This document shows, one piece after another, positions 43,312 to 52,426 of a stretch of 64,000 nucleotides of DNA (its first letter is position 1; each line of letters begins with the position of its first letter). The position numbers and the translations under genes were made by a program. A model generated the notes under the pieces. It did not search any database, had not been told where the DNA came from, and saw only the letters and a list, made by a program, of their open reading frames with translations. Origin of the DNA: Paenibacillus phyllosphaerae. Its GTDB lineage: Bacteria > Bacillota > Bacilli > Paenibacillales > Paenibacillaceae. Where the stretch lies: NCBI RefSeq assembly GCF_014192105.1, contig NZ_JACHXK010000001.1, forward strand, positions 558,001-622,000. The letters are read 5' to 3'.

Positions 43312-44568
43312 TTACAGTTCATCGAAGACGAAATCCAAATGATCGGCTTTGCGCAGGTTGCACTCCGCGCACGCGCAGACGCAGTTGTCCGGCGTGGAGA
43401 GGCCGCCCTTCGACTTGGGCATCACATGGTCGATCGTATCTCCGAACCGGCCGCAATATTTGCACACATAGTTATCCCGCTGAAGAATGAGCAATCGGAA
43501 ATCCGTCTTCGAATACAGCTTGTGGATGAGCGACGGATGGATAATGCCTGCCGCTCCCTCCGCTACCATCCGGACCGCCATCTCCGTCGGAATCTCCGTC
43601 GACCAGCGTTTGCCCGTCTCGCGGCGGCCCCGCAGGCGGATGAGCCCCGTCCCCCGGTCGTCGAGAATGGACGGGTCATACGTGAAGCGGCCTTTGATCG
43701 GCACAATCCGCTTGTAAGGCGGACGTACGGGCGGCGCTGCCTCCGTCTCCACAACGGCTGCATTCGCCCGCCGTTTGCGCCTGCGGCGGCGCTTGCGCTT
43801 GCGCGGCGATGTATCGCCATCTGCATCCGCGGCTTCCTTCTGCTCTTCCGATGGAGAGAGGCTGCCGATCCCTGCCGCGGCGCCGTGGACCAGGGTGAGC
43901 TCAGACTCGCCCGGTTTGGCGGCAGCCGGCTTCCAGTCGAAACCTGCCTGCTGCTCTCCTTCGGGCATCAGGCTGCTGGTAAGCACCTGCTTCGCCTTCG
44001 ATTTGCGCCTCCGCCTTCTGCGTTTGCGTTTTTTCGCCGGGGCGTCTACCGTAAGATCGGTAACGTCATCAGCCTCTTCGTAAGACGCATCGGCTATGTC
44101 TGCGTGATCGGTCTGTTCCTCCACCTTAGCATCCGTACTCTTGGCCGCTATGATCGCTTCCGCAGCCGAATCCGTATCAGCCGGTTGTTCCGATAATTGA
44201 ATTACTTTCCGTCTGCGGCGGCGCTTGCGCTTCCTTTTCTTCTTCGCTGGTTCTGCGCTCTCCGGTACGAGCAGCGCCGATCCCTCGGCCGTTTCTTCGA
44301 CCGTCGAATCTTCGGGCTGGTCATGTCCTTGACCGGTATCAACCGGTGCAGCAATAACGGCGTTTCCATTCATCGGGCGCAGAGCCTCAACATCCTTGGT
44401 CTCCGGCAACCTATCTTCAGCACCCGCGGTCTCCGCCGGATCGTCCGCCCGTCCGCGCCTGCGCAGGCAAGAACGGCACGTCCCCCGCCTTCCGCTGCGC
44501 CCGGAACGCTTCGTAAAGGAGGTTAACGGCTTTTCCTGGCCGCATACTCCGCATTGTTTCACATCCAT
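43312..44568 (-). CDS. HNH endonuclease-domain protein with three Arg/Lys-rich tracts
   Basis: A 418-residue protein. An N-terminal zinc-ribbon-like pair (CGVCGQ...CRSCLRRRG) lies at about 6-35. A long acidic, low-complexity linker (about 40-270) is interrupted by three basic tracts: KKKRKRKRRRRRK, KKRKRRRRRRKSK and RKRKRRRRRKRR. The C-terminal 120 residues are an HNH nuclease domain with CKYCGRFGDTIDHVMPKSKGG and CAECNLRK. HNH proteins of this type are often unassigned. The basic tracts suggest nucleic-acid binding. Start choice (ATG 44568) rests on homology to the zinc motif; ATG 44616 is possible. Confidence 0.75.
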   Translation of the reverse strand: MDVKQCGVCGQEKPLTSFTKRSGRSGRRGTCRSCLRRRGRADDPAETAGAEDRLPETKDVEALRPMNGNAVIAAPVDTGQGHDQPEDSTVEETAEGSALLVPESAEPAKKKRKRKRRRRRKVIQLSEQPADTDSAAEAIIAAKSTDAKVEEQTDHADIADASYEEADDVTDLTVDAPAKKRKRRRRRRKSKAKQVLTSSLMPEGEQQAGFDWKPAAAKPGESELTLVHGAAAGIGSLSPSEEQKEAADADGDTSPRKRKRRRRRKRRANAAVVETEAAPPVRPPYKRIVPIKGRFTYDPSILDDRGTGLIRLRGRRETGKRWSTEIPTEMAVRMVAEGAAGIIHPSLIHKLYSKTDFRLLILQRDNYVCKYCGRFGDTIDHVMPKSKGGLSTPDNCVCACAECNLRKADHLDFVFDEL

Positions 44569-44657
44569 GATTCGTAGTCGCTCCGATCTATTCGCACCGC
44601 TTGCCTCCCGCTTCATTATGAAGTTTGCCGCCTATAGCGGGACAAGCGCTCGATCTA

Positions 44658-45530
44658 TTAAGTAGCCCAGCCATGCAGCTTGCGGAATTGGTCCGGCGTC
44701 ATGTTCTCCGTCTTGCCGAACGCCGCGATGAAATGGCTCGGGTCCCGGTAACCGCATGCGAGCGCGATATCCTTGACCGATCTCCGCTCACCCCGGCTCA
44801 TCAGTTCCTTGGCCTTGCGGATGCGCAGCCGGATCAGATAAGCATATGCCGTAATGCCGAAGGCTTGGCGGAAGAGGGCATTCAAGTACCGCGGACTGAT
44901 CTCCAACTGCTGCGCCATATCCGTCAGCCCGATCTCCGGATCGCCGTAATGGACGTCCAGCCATTGCAGCAGCGGGTCGAGCTTCTCCAGATGGTGGAAC
45001 AACGACGAGCGGCTCCCGGTCTGGCCGTATTTCTTCAGTACGGTTATGAAATGATACAATTGGCTCGACGCATTCAGACCGGTACGGTCCTCATCGTGCT
45101 CCGCCTGCTCCACCATCGCCAGGAGCTGCTCCGTCACCGGCGCATCCTCGTTCCAATGGAACCATTCCGTATGGCGAATATCGAGTGCAGCGAGAATCGC
45201 GTCGGCCAGCGAGCCGCCAAAGGTCAGATAGAGCGTCTTCCACACCTTGCCTTTGGGCGCATACGCGTGCGGTACGCCAGGGAACAGCAGCGCCCCGTTG
45301 CCTGCAGGAAGCGAGAACTTGCGACCGCTCAGCTCGAACTCGCCTTCGCCTTCGAGCGTCTGCAACCAGTGAAAGACCGGGTAGCCGGTACGTCTGACCA
45401 TCGGCTCCTGCTCGGGATTAAAGCCGATGCTCTCCACATATAACGGCAGATCCCTATCGCTCAGCGCGAACAGGAACCGCCTCGTTTGACCTTCAACCAC
45501 AAACTCTGTTCGACGGACAATCTGTTCCAT
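44658..45530 (-). CDS. AraC-family transcriptional regulator
   Basis: A 290-residue regulator. An N-terminal cupin-like sensing domain (GNGALLFPGVPHAYAP near residue 80) is followed by two C-terminal helix-turn-helices at about 190-285 (GLTDMAQQLEISPRYLNALFRQAFG; SVKDIALACGYRDPSHFIAAFGK). It is divergent from the GH42 beta-galactosidase 137 bp away and so probably controls it. Confidence 0.9.
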   Translation of the reverse strand: MEQIVRRTEFVVEGQTRRFLFALSDRDLPLYVESIGFNPEQEPMVRRTGYPVFHWLQTLEGEGEFELSGRKFSLPAGNGALLFPGVPHAYAPKGKVWKTLYLTFGGSLADAILAALDIRHTEWFHWNEDAPVTEQLLAMVEQAEHDEDRTGLNASSQLYHFITVLKKYGQTGSRSSLFHHLEKLDPLLQWLDVHYGDPEIGLTDMAQQLEISPRYLNALFRQAFGITAYAYLIRLRIRKAKELMSRGERRSVKDIALACGYRDPSHFIAAFGKTENMTPDQFRKLHGWAT

Positions 45531-45631
45531 ATTTTCATACCCTGCTTGTTCATATATTATATTTCTCTAGCTTGAATGATAGCATAAAATGAAACCATAA
45601 TCCTAGCCATGCATGCAGGAAAGTGCTTACC

Positions 45632-45645
45632 TGTAAGCGCATGCA
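45632..45645 (+). promoter_or_regulatory. Near-consensus cre (CcpA) site upstream of the GH42 gene
   Basis: TGTAAGCGCATGCA differs from the cre consensus at one position. It lies 22 bases before the start codon, just upstream of the ribosome site. Confidence 0.6.
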
Positions 45646-45667
45646 TGATAATGAAGGAGCGAATGAG

Positions 45668-47689
45668 TTGGATACAACGAAACTGTCCAAAATGTTATAT
45701 GGCGGCGACTACAACCCCGAACAGTGGGATGAGAGCGTATGGCCGGAAGATATGCGCATGATCCGCCTGTCCGGCATGGATATCGCCACCGTGAACGTAT
45801 TCTCATGGGCGATGCTGCAGCCCGACGAGGTTACTTATAACTTCGAGACGCTCGACAAAATTATGGATATGCTGCATCAGAACGGAATTTTCGCCTGTCT
45901 GGCGACGGCTACAGGGGCTCATCCGGCTTGGATGGCGCGCAAATATCCGGAGATTCTGCGCGTCGATTTCGACGGACGCAAACGTAAATTCGGCGGCCGC
46001 CACAACTCCTGTCCGAGCAGCGAAGTCTATCGCAAATACTCGGTACAGCTTGCCGACAAGATCGCCGAGCGCTATAAGGATCACCCGGCGCTGCTGCTCT
46101 GGCACGTCTCCAACGAATACGGCGGCGAGTGCTATTGCGACAACTGCGCGGCAGCCTTCCGCGTTTGGCTCCGCCAAAAGTACGGCACGCTGGACAAGCT
46201 GAACGAGCAGTGGAACACCCGCTTCTGGGGTCATACATTCTATGATTGGGAAGAGATTGTGCCTCCGAACATCCTGAGCGAGGCATGGCATGGCGACAGA
46301 ACGAACTTCCAAGGCATCTCGCTCGACTATGCCCGCTTCAACTCCGACGGCCTGCTCGACTGCTACAAGCTCGAGTACGACGCACTGAAGAAGCATACGC
46401 CGGACGTTCCGGTCACGACGAACCTGATGGGCACCTACAAGCCTCTCGATTATTTCAAATGGGCCAAGCATATGGACATCATCTCGTGGGACAACTACCC
46501 GTCCGCCGATACGCCGTTCAGCTTTACGGCGATGACGCACGATCTGATGCGCGGCCTGAAGGACGGCGCGCCGTTCCTGCTTATGGAGCAGACGCCGAGC
46601 CAGCAGAACTGGCAAGCGTATAACACGCTGAAGCGCCCGGGCGTCATGCGCCTGTGGAGCTACCAAGCCGTTGCGCACGGCGCGGACAGCATCATGTTCT
46701 TCCAGCTGCGCCGCTCGATCGGCGCTTGCGAGAAGTACCATGGCGCCCTCATTGAGCATGTCGGCCACGAGCATACGCGCGTCTTCCGCGAGTGCGCCGA
46801 GCTCGGCAGCGAGCTGAGCAAGCTCGGGGACAAGATCCTTGGCGCGCGCGCCAAGAGCAAAGTCGCGATTATGTACGATTGGGAGAACCGTTGGGCGATC
46901 GAATTCTCCAGCGGCCCGACCGTTGCGCTTAAATACGTGGACGAAGTGCACAAGTATTATGATGCGCTGTACCAACTGGGCATCAGCGTGGATATGGTCA
47001 GCTTCGAGAGCGATCTCTCCGCTTACGATATCGTTATTGCGCCTGTTATGTACATGGTCAAGCCAGGCGTGGCCGACCGGATCGAAGCGTATACGAAGAA
47101 CGGCGGCACGTTCATTACCACCTTCTTCAGCGGTATCGTGAACGAGAACGATCTGGTCACGGTCGGCGGATATCCGGGCGAGCTGCGCAAGGTACTCGGC
47201 ATCTGGGCCGAGGAGATCGACGCGCTCTTCCCTGGCCAGACGAACAAAATCGTCATGAAGGATACGCTGGGCAATCTGCAAGGCGAATACAGCTGCTCGA
47301 TCCTGTGCGATCTCATTCACAGCGAAGGCGCTGACGTGCTTGCCGTATACGGCGAAGACTTCTACCAAGGGATGCCGGCGCTGACGCGCAATCGTTTCGG
47401 ACAAGGCGAAGCTTACTACGTGGCCACGAGCCCGGAAGCCAGCTTCCTGCAAGGCTTCCTCGGCGAGCTGTGCGAGGCGCGCGGCATTGCGGCGCTGCCA
47501 GGCGTGCAGAGCGGCGTCGAAGTGACCGAGCGCGTCAAGGACGGACGTTCCTACCTGTTCGTCATGAACCACAATGCCGAAGCGGTGAACGTGGATCTGA
47601 AGGACGGCGGCGTCGATCTCCTGACCGACCGCAGCGTATCCGGCGTGACCGAGCTTGCCGGACGCGGCGTGATGATCGTCGAGGCGTAG
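45668..47689 (+). CDS. GH42 beta-galactosidase
   Basis: A 673-residue glycoside hydrolase family 42 enzyme: MLYGGDYNPEQWDESVWPEDMRM at the start, the acid/base Glu in WHVSNEYGGECYC near residue 155, the nucleophile Glu in FLLMEQTPSQQNW near 305, and a trimerisation and C-terminal domain. It hydrolyses beta-galactosides, including plant oligosaccharides. There is no signal peptide. TTG 45668 has GAAGGAGC at 7 bases; the earlier in-frame start would overlap the cre site. It is under likely AraC and CcpA control. Confidence 0.93.
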   Translation: MDTTKLSKMLYGGDYNPEQWDESVWPEDMRMIRLSGMDIATVNVFSWAMLQPDEVTYNFETLDKIMDMLHQNGIFACLATATGAHPAWMARKYPEILRVDFDGRKRKFGGRHNSCPSSEVYRKYSVQLADKIAERYKDHPALLLWHVSNEYGGECYCDNCAAAFRVWLRQKYGTLDKLNEQWNTRFWGHTFYDWEEIVPPNILSEAWHGDRTNFQGISLDYARFNSDGLLDCYKLEYDALKKHTPDVPVTTNLMGTYKPLDYFKWAKHMDIISWDNYPSADTPFSFTAMTHDLMRGLKDGAPFLLMEQTPSQQNWQAYNTLKRPGVMRLWSYQAVAHGADSIMFFQLRRSIGACEKYHGALIEHVGHEHTRVFRECAELGSELSKLGDKILGARAKSKVAIMYDWENRWAIEFSSGPTVALKYVDEVHKYYDALYQLGISVDMVSFESDLSAYDIVIAPVMYMVKPGVADRIEAYTKNGGTFITTFFSGIVNENDLVTVGGYPGELRKVLGIWAEEIDALFPGQTNKIVMKDTLGNLQGEYSCSILCDLIHSEGADVLAVYGEDFYQGMPALTRNRFGQGEAYYVATSPEASFLQGFLGELCEARGIAALPGVQSGVEVTERVKDGRSYLFVMNHNAEAVNVDLKDGGVDLLTDRSVSGVTELAGRGVMIVEA

Positions 47690-47714
47690 TTTTGCCTTCC
47701 CCCATCAAATACAC

Positions 47715-47753
47715 AAAGGTCGTGCAGCCCAATTGGGACGCACGACCTTTTTT
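47715..47753. terminator. Bidirectional terminator
   Basis: AAAGGTCGTGC...GCACGACCTTT with T6 on the plus strand, between the converging GH42 and permease genes. Confidence 0.9.
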
Positions 47754-47777
47754 CATACCGTAATGATGCAGAGGCTG

Positions 47778-48659
47778 CTACTTCTTCATCTCGGACTCAT
47801 GCCAGGAGCTGAGCAGCAGGCTCGACAAATAGTTGACGATCAGGAACAGCCCGATTCCGAGAACGGAAGCCGACAGGCCGGCCGCGAACAGGAACGCCGT
47901 CTGCAGCTGCGAGGCCGCAATCGTGATCGCGTAGCCGAGGCCGCCCTTGCCGCCGCCGATTCCGGCGACGTACTCTCCGACGATCGCGCCGACGACGGCG
48001 AGCGTACAGGAGATTTTGAGACCGGCGACGATATAAGGCAGCGCAGCCGGTATCCGCAGGCGCCACATCGTCTGCAGCGGACTGGCATTGTACAGCGTGA
48101 AGAGATTCAACATATTCGTGTCGGTCGAATGCAGTCCGATCAGCGTATTCGACAGCATCGGGAAGAAGCCGATCAGGAAGGAAATGATTACAATCGCGTT
48201 CGTCCCGGCGCCGAACCAGATGACGATAATCGGCGCAATGGCCACGATCGGAATCGTCTGCAGGATGACGGCGTACGGATAGATCGCTTTTTCGATATAA
48301 CGGTTGCTGGCCAGCAGGATTGCCCCGCCGATCCCGAGCACGATGCTGAGCAGGAAGCCGAGCACCGCCTCCACGATCGTCGTCCATACCGATACCATCA
48401 GATTGTTGAAATTCTCGGCGGCAGCGCGAACGATGTCGCTCGGCTTCGGGAAGATATAGGCCGGCGTGCCGAGCAGCTTGACGATCAGCTCCCAGCCCCC
48501 GATGAATACGACGAAGGCGATAAGCGGCGGCAGAATTTTTACCCCCCAGCCTTTGAATGCGGAGTTTCTCTGCGCGATTACAGGCTTCCCGCTGTCCGTT
48601 GTTGACTTGCTGCTTGCATAGGCATGGCCTGCCGCGGACGGTTGTACGTTGTTCTTCAT
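47778..48659 (-). CDS. ABC transporter permease (SsuC/TauC/ThiX type)
   Basis: A 293-residue permease with six spans. The binding-protein-dependent transport signature lies around EYVAGIGGGKGGLGYAITIAAS near residue 245. The Ssu/Tau/nitrate-type family imports small organic anions or heterocycles. It is the last gene of SBP-ATPase-permease, whose promoter carries the inferred PucR operator, so the cargo is probably a purine-derived compound (allantoin, urate or similar). GGGGGAG precedes ATG 48659. Confidence 0.86.
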   Translation of the reverse strand: MKNNVQPSAAGHAYASSKSTTDSGKPVIAQRNSAFKGWGVKILPPLIAFVVFIGGWELIVKLLGTPAYIFPKPSDIVRAAAENFNNLMVSVWTTIVEAVLGFLLSIVLGIGGAILLASNRYIEKAIYPYAVILQTIPIVAIAPIIVIWFGAGTNAIVIISFLIGFFPMLSNTLIGLHSTDTNMLNLFTLYNASPLQTMWRLRIPAALPYIVAGLKISCTLAVVGAIVGEYVAGIGGGKGGLGYAITIAASQLQTAFLFAAGLSASVLGIGLFLIVNYLSSLLLSSWHESEMKK

Positions 48660-48699
48660 ACGTCTCCCCCTTCTCCAGCCACAATGGGCGGTAAAAATC

Positions 48700-49509
48700 T
48701 TAGTGCTGCATATGCTCCGACACGGTGCGGACCCATTGGCTGAAGGCAGCCGAAGTCCGGAAGCTATCATCTCTCGGGAACGGCTCGTCGACGTTCAGGA
48801 CGGCCGATACTCTACCCGGCCTTGCCGTCATGGCGACAATTTGGGTGGACAGGTAGACTGCTTCGAAGGTGTTATGCGTGACGAACAGGACGGTCATCGA
48901 CGGATCCTGCTGCCAGATCTTGAGCAACTCGTCCTGCAGCGACTGGCGCGTAATCTCATCCAACGCTCCGAACGGCTCATCCATCAGCAGCAACTTCGGC
49001 CGCGAAGCGAGCGCCCGCGCGATCGACACGCGCATCTTCATCCCGCCGGACAGATGGCGAGGCAGGGATTTCCGGTGATCACTCAATCCTACAAGTGCGA
49101 GCACCCGTTCTGCCTCCTGCAGCCGCTCCTGCTTCGGCACGCCTCTTAACTTGAGCGGCAGCATCACATTGTCGATGACGCTGCACCAAGGCAGCAACGT
49201 ATGATCCTGGAAGACGAAGGCGATATCGCTTTGCTTGCGCGCCTCCTTCGGTGACATGCCCAGAATCTCAATGTCGCCTCGCGTGCGTTCTTCCAGGCCC
49301 GCGATCAGCTTGAAGATCGTCGACTTCCCGCAGCCGGAAGGCCCGAGGAAGCAGATGAATTCACCTTCATTAATGGTCATATTGACATCGGACAGCGCGA
49401 CCGTGCCGTTACCGTAGACCTTATCCAGCTCTTTCATCGCCACGAGCTGGCGTCCTTTGCCCGTTGTCTCACGTTGTGTCTCACTTGCAAACGCATGCTG
49501 GCTGCTCAT
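48700..49509 (-). CDS. ABC transporter ATP-binding protein (SsuB/TauB type)
   Basis: A 269-residue ABC ATPase. Walker A GPSGCGKSTIFKL is near residue 55, the Q-loop FVFQDHTLLPW near 95, the signature LSGGMKMRVSIA near 148, Walker B LLLMDEPFGALDE near 170, and the H-loop is FVTHNTFEAV. It powers the importer with the SBP 100 bp upstream and the permease 40 bp downstream. Confidence 0.9.
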   Translation of the reverse strand: MSSQHAFASETQRETTGKGRQLVAMKELDKVYGNGTVALSDVNMTINEGEFICFLGPSGCGKSTIFKLIAGLEERTRGDIEILGMSPKEARKQSDIAFVFQDHTLLPWCSVIDNVMLPLKLRGVPKQERLQEAERVLALVGLSDHRKSLPRHLSGGMKMRVSIARALASRPKLLLMDEPFGALDEITRQSLQDELLKIWQQDPSMTVLFVTHNTFEAVYLSTQIVAMTARPGRVSAVLNVDEPFPRDDSFRTSAAFSQWVRTVSEHMQH

Positions 49510-49609
49510 CCATATCTCTCCCTTCGTCGCAAGGCATATCTCAAGCGAGAAGCCTGGCTGCTAACCAGGCCCTCTGCCTCCACTGCTATCTTCATCCCAT
49601 CCTTAAGGC

Positions 49610-50713
49610 TTAGGATTGCGGCAAATAGTCGGTCGTGAATACCGTGTTCACGTCGATCTCTTCCTTCAGCAAGCCGATCTCGACCAGCTGCTTCATCAGC
49701 GTGCTCCAGCGTTCCTCGGTCATGTAGCCGACGCCGTGCTCAGCCGCGTCATTGCCGAAGACGAAGTCGCGCTGCGTCACTTCGCCGAACTCCAACTCTT
49801 CTTTCTTCATGTTCGGGTTCACTTCGAGCAGTTTCGCGTGCACTTCATCTACGTTATCCTTGTAGTAGTTCCACCCTTTAACCGTAGCGGCGACGAAGTC
49901 CTTCGCTTCTTGCGGGTGATCCTTCAGGAATTTCTCCGTTGTGTAAATAACGGCTGCATACGGCTTGTATCCCGAATCGGCAACAAGCATCGTCTCGACT
50001 TCAACGCCTTGCGCCTCCAGTGCGTATGGCTCGCCGGACACGAAGCTTTGGCTTGCGGACGCCTCTTCTTTAATGAAGTTGGCATGTTGGCCGGTATACG
50101 CAAGCTCCTTGGCTTCCGTCAAGTTGTACGTGTGCTTCAGATATTCCCAGTACGCTTGGCCTTGTTGGATGAACACCGAGCGCCCGTTCAGATCCTCGAA
50201 CGATTTGATCGGCTGGCCTTTGTGGAACATGATCGCCTGCGGGCTGATCTGGAACGTCGTCGCGATCGCTACGAGCGGAATGCCTTCTTGTTTCGCCTGC
50301 AAAATTTGGTCCGCGTGCGCGATCCCGAAGTCCGCCTTGCCCGACGCCACCAGCTGGATGGAAGATACGCTCGGACCGCCCGGCTCAATCGTCACGTTCA
50401 AGTTCGCGTCCTTGTAGAACCCTTTCATATCTGCCGCATACAAGCCGCCGTGTTCATGCTTGGCGAACCAGTTCAGCACGATTTTCACATCGAGCGGATC
50501 TTTCGCTTCTGCGGCAGGCTCTGTCCCGGTATTCGTAGATTCTGTTGTGGACGCCGTGGAAGCTTCCTTCGTATTATTTCCTTCACTGCTGCCATTGCCG
50601 TTATTACCATTGCTGCTTCCGCAGCCTGCCAATACCACCAGCATCCCGGCAAGCATCATCAACACCATACTTTTGCTATGGAACCATTTTCCCTTCGACC
50701 AACCTTTACCCAT
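49610..50713 (-). CDS. NMT1/THI5-like ABC substrate-binding lipoprotein
   Basis: A 367-residue lipoprotein. The lipobox is VLAGC, a Ser/Asn/Thr-rich spacer covers about 30-70, then the NMT1/SsuA domain begins with VKIVLNWFAKHEHGGLYAADMKGFYKD. The WFAKxEHGGxYAA motif is shared with pyrimidine-precursor and related binding proteins, so the ligand is likely a heterocycle. The start ATG 50713 has GGAGGGG at 6 bases. The promoter has the same core and operator as the purine operon. Confidence 0.85.
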   Translation of the reverse strand: MGKGWSKGKWFHSKSMVLMMLAGMLVVLAGCGSSNGNNGNGSSEGNNTKEASTASTTESTNTGTEPAAEAKDPLDVKIVLNWFAKHEHGGLYAADMKGFYKDANLNVTIEPGGPSVSSIQLVASGKADFGIAHADQILQAKQEGIPLVAIATTFQISPQAIMFHKGQPIKSFEDLNGRSVFIQQGQAYWEYLKHTYNLTEAKELAYTGQHANFIKEEASASQSFVSGEPYALEAQGVEVETMLVADSGYKPYAAVIYTTEKFLKDHPQEAKDFVAATVKGWNYYKDNVDEVHAKLLEVNPNMKKEELEFGEVTQRDFVFGNDAAEHGVGYMTEERWSTLMKQLVEIGLLKEEIDVNTVFTTDYLPQS

Positions 50714-50757
50714 TCTTTTCCCCTCCATCAAGCTTACGTATGTGATTTGTTACTCTC

Positions 50758-50787
50758 ACTATAGCGAGCGTCGAATAGTAGCGTCAA
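50758..50787 (-). promoter_or_regulatory. Promoter of the ABC transporter operon
   Basis: On the minus strand TTGACG (50782-50787), 18-base spacer, TATAGT (50758-50763). The same hexamers and spacing occur upstream of the purine operon. Confidence 0.75.
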
Positions 50788-50797
50788 CTTACCTAAC
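50783..50797. promoter_or_regulatory. Predicted PucR operator, transporter operon
   Basis: GTCAA-CTTAC-CTAAC; overlaps the -35 hexamer. One of four sites with the pattern GTYAG-N5-YTRAC (either strand). Confidence 0.65.
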
Positions 50798-51109
50798 ATC
50801 AATTTGTGAATGGTTCTAAAAAAGAGAACGTTCTTTGGTTTCGTGCACAGAGGATTCGTGAAATGTGTGAAATTACTTAACAATCGATCCGATTTTGCGG
50901 GGAATGTTCAGATCTCGGCACTAGAATCTACTACCATTCACATTCTCAACCTCCATAGATTCCAACTCGGCCGATCGTCTGCCGCAGTTCTCTACCCAAG
51001 CCTGACAGTGACCCGCCCTATTGGCACAATGGCGCGTTCATTAACGCCGCAGAGCACTCGGCACCCGGCAGCCTCGTCACGCCACCATTCCCATCGTTCC
51101 CCTCCGCAT

Positions 51110-51145
51110 AAAAAAGACAGCTGCCCAGTCGGCAGCCGTCCTCCC
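51110..51145 (-). terminator. Terminator of the purine operon
   Basis: On the minus strand GACGGCTGCC-gact-GGGCAGCTGTC with T6, directly after pucG. Confidence 0.88.
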
Positions 51146-51151
51146 TTCACG

Positions 51152-52390
51152 CTATGCGATTCTCTCATGCTTGTCGTACACGTCGAGCGCCGCTTGCACG
51201 CCTGCGCCGGCGGGCAGCTTAAGTCCATGGCGCAACAGCACCGCCTCCAACGCGCCGAGCAGGTGCAGCACATTCTTGCGGTTACAGCTGTAGCCCATGG
51301 TGCCAATCCGCCATATTTTCCCCTTCAGCGGGCCAAAAGAGCTCGCGATCTCGATGCTGAATCGCTCGAGAAGCATCGCGCGAACGGATTCGCCGTCGAT
51401 GCCGTCCGGAATCTCGATACACGTGACGACCGGCAGCTTGCAGGCCGGATTGCCGTAGAGCGGCAGCTCCATCGCCTGAAGGCCGGCGACCAGCGCCTCC
51501 TCATGCAGCAGATGGCGGGCGAATCGCGCCTCCAGCCCTTCGGCGAGCAGAATGCGCAGCCCTTCGTGGAGGCCGTAGAGCATCGACGTCATCTCGGTAT
51601 GATGGTTCAGCCTCGCCGGGCTCCAGTAATCCTGCAGCTGGCTGAGATCTAAGTAATTGCTCTGGATGCGGAAGCCTTCGACCTTCTCCTGCTGTCCGGA
51701 CCGCAAGCCGCGCTCCACCCGCTTGCGGGACAGAATCTTGCGTTCGGCTCGTTCGTTATAGGAGATCGGCGCCATGCCAGACGGCACCGAGATGCATTTC
51801 TGCGTGCCGCCGATGACCGCATCGATGAACCAGGCATCCGTCTCTACCGGCACGCCGCCGATCGTAGCGACTGCGTCCACCGCGAACAACACATCAGCTT
51901 CCCGACAGGCGCGTCCGATATCAGCTAGCGGCTGCACGCGGCCAGTCGACGTCTCTCCGTGGACCATGGCAACCAGATGCGGCTTCACTTTGTGCATCTC
52001 GTCTATGACCGTCTGCGGGTCGAACACCTCGCCCCACGTCGTCTCGATGATCGACACTTCAGCTCCGCAGCGCTCCGCGATCTCGACGAGCAGATGGCCG
52101 AACCGTCCGTAGATCGGGACGAGCACACGATCCCCCGGTTCGATCAGCGCAGTCAGCACCGCTTCGATACCCGAACGCGAAGTGCCGTCTACCGGATAGG
52201 CCCATTGATTGCTCGTCTGGAACAGTTGGCGCAGCATCGCCATCGTATTGTTCATTAAATTCGTGAATTCCGGATCGAACTGGCCGAGAATCGGATAGGA
52301 CATCGCCCGCAGCACCCGCGGATCGACCTCGACCGGACCCGGTGTCATAATCGTGCGCAAGGACGGCGATAATTCCGGGAATACGTTCAT
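51152..52390 (-). CDS. pucG: (S)-ureidoglycine-glyoxylate aminotransferase PucG
   Basis: A 412-residue class V PLP aminotransferase. It has TPGPVEVDPRVLRAM at the start, HGETSTGRVQPLADIG near 145, the DAVATIGGVPVETD aspartate near 172, and the PLP-binding Lys in GGTQKCISVPSGMAP near 198. In B. subtilis PucG transfers the amino group of ureidoglycine to glyoxylate. It is last in the purine operon after pucF. AAGGAG lies 8 bases before the ATG. Confidence 0.9.
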   Translation of the reverse strand: MNVFPELSPSLRTIMTPGPVEVDPRVLRAMSYPILGQFDPEFTNLMNNTMAMLRQLFQTSNQWAYPVDGTSRSGIEAVLTALIEPGDRVLVPIYGRFGHLLVEIAERCGAEVSIIETTWGEVFDPQTVIDEMHKVKPHLVAMVHGETSTGRVQPLADIGRACREADVLFAVDAVATIGGVPVETDAWFIDAVIGGTQKCISVPSGMAPISYNERAERKILSRKRVERGLRSGQQEKVEGFRIQSNYLDLSQLQDYWSPARLNHHTEMTSMLYGLHEGLRILLAEGLEARFARHLLHEEALVAGLQAMELPLYGNPACKLPVVTCIEIPDGIDGESVRAMLLERFSIEIASSFGPLKGKIWRIGTMGYSCNRKNVLHLLGALEAVLLRHGLKLPAGAGVQAALDVYDKHERIA

Positions 52391-52426
52391 GGTGTTTGCT
52401 CCTTATCAACTTAATGTGCGCGGCGC

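Larger units (their letters stand above)
50714..51109. other. Intergenic region with the transporter promoter
   Basis: 396 bp. The first 90 bp hold the promoter and PucR-like operator. I see nothing else in the remainder apart from the pucG terminator at its far end. Confidence 0.6.

Noticed and set aside
45803-47572. Long open frame (589 codons) antisense to the GH42 gene
   Set aside because: It is a mirror of codon bias in a GC-rich gene; the protein has no motif, and the plus-strand frame has full GH42 catalytic sites.
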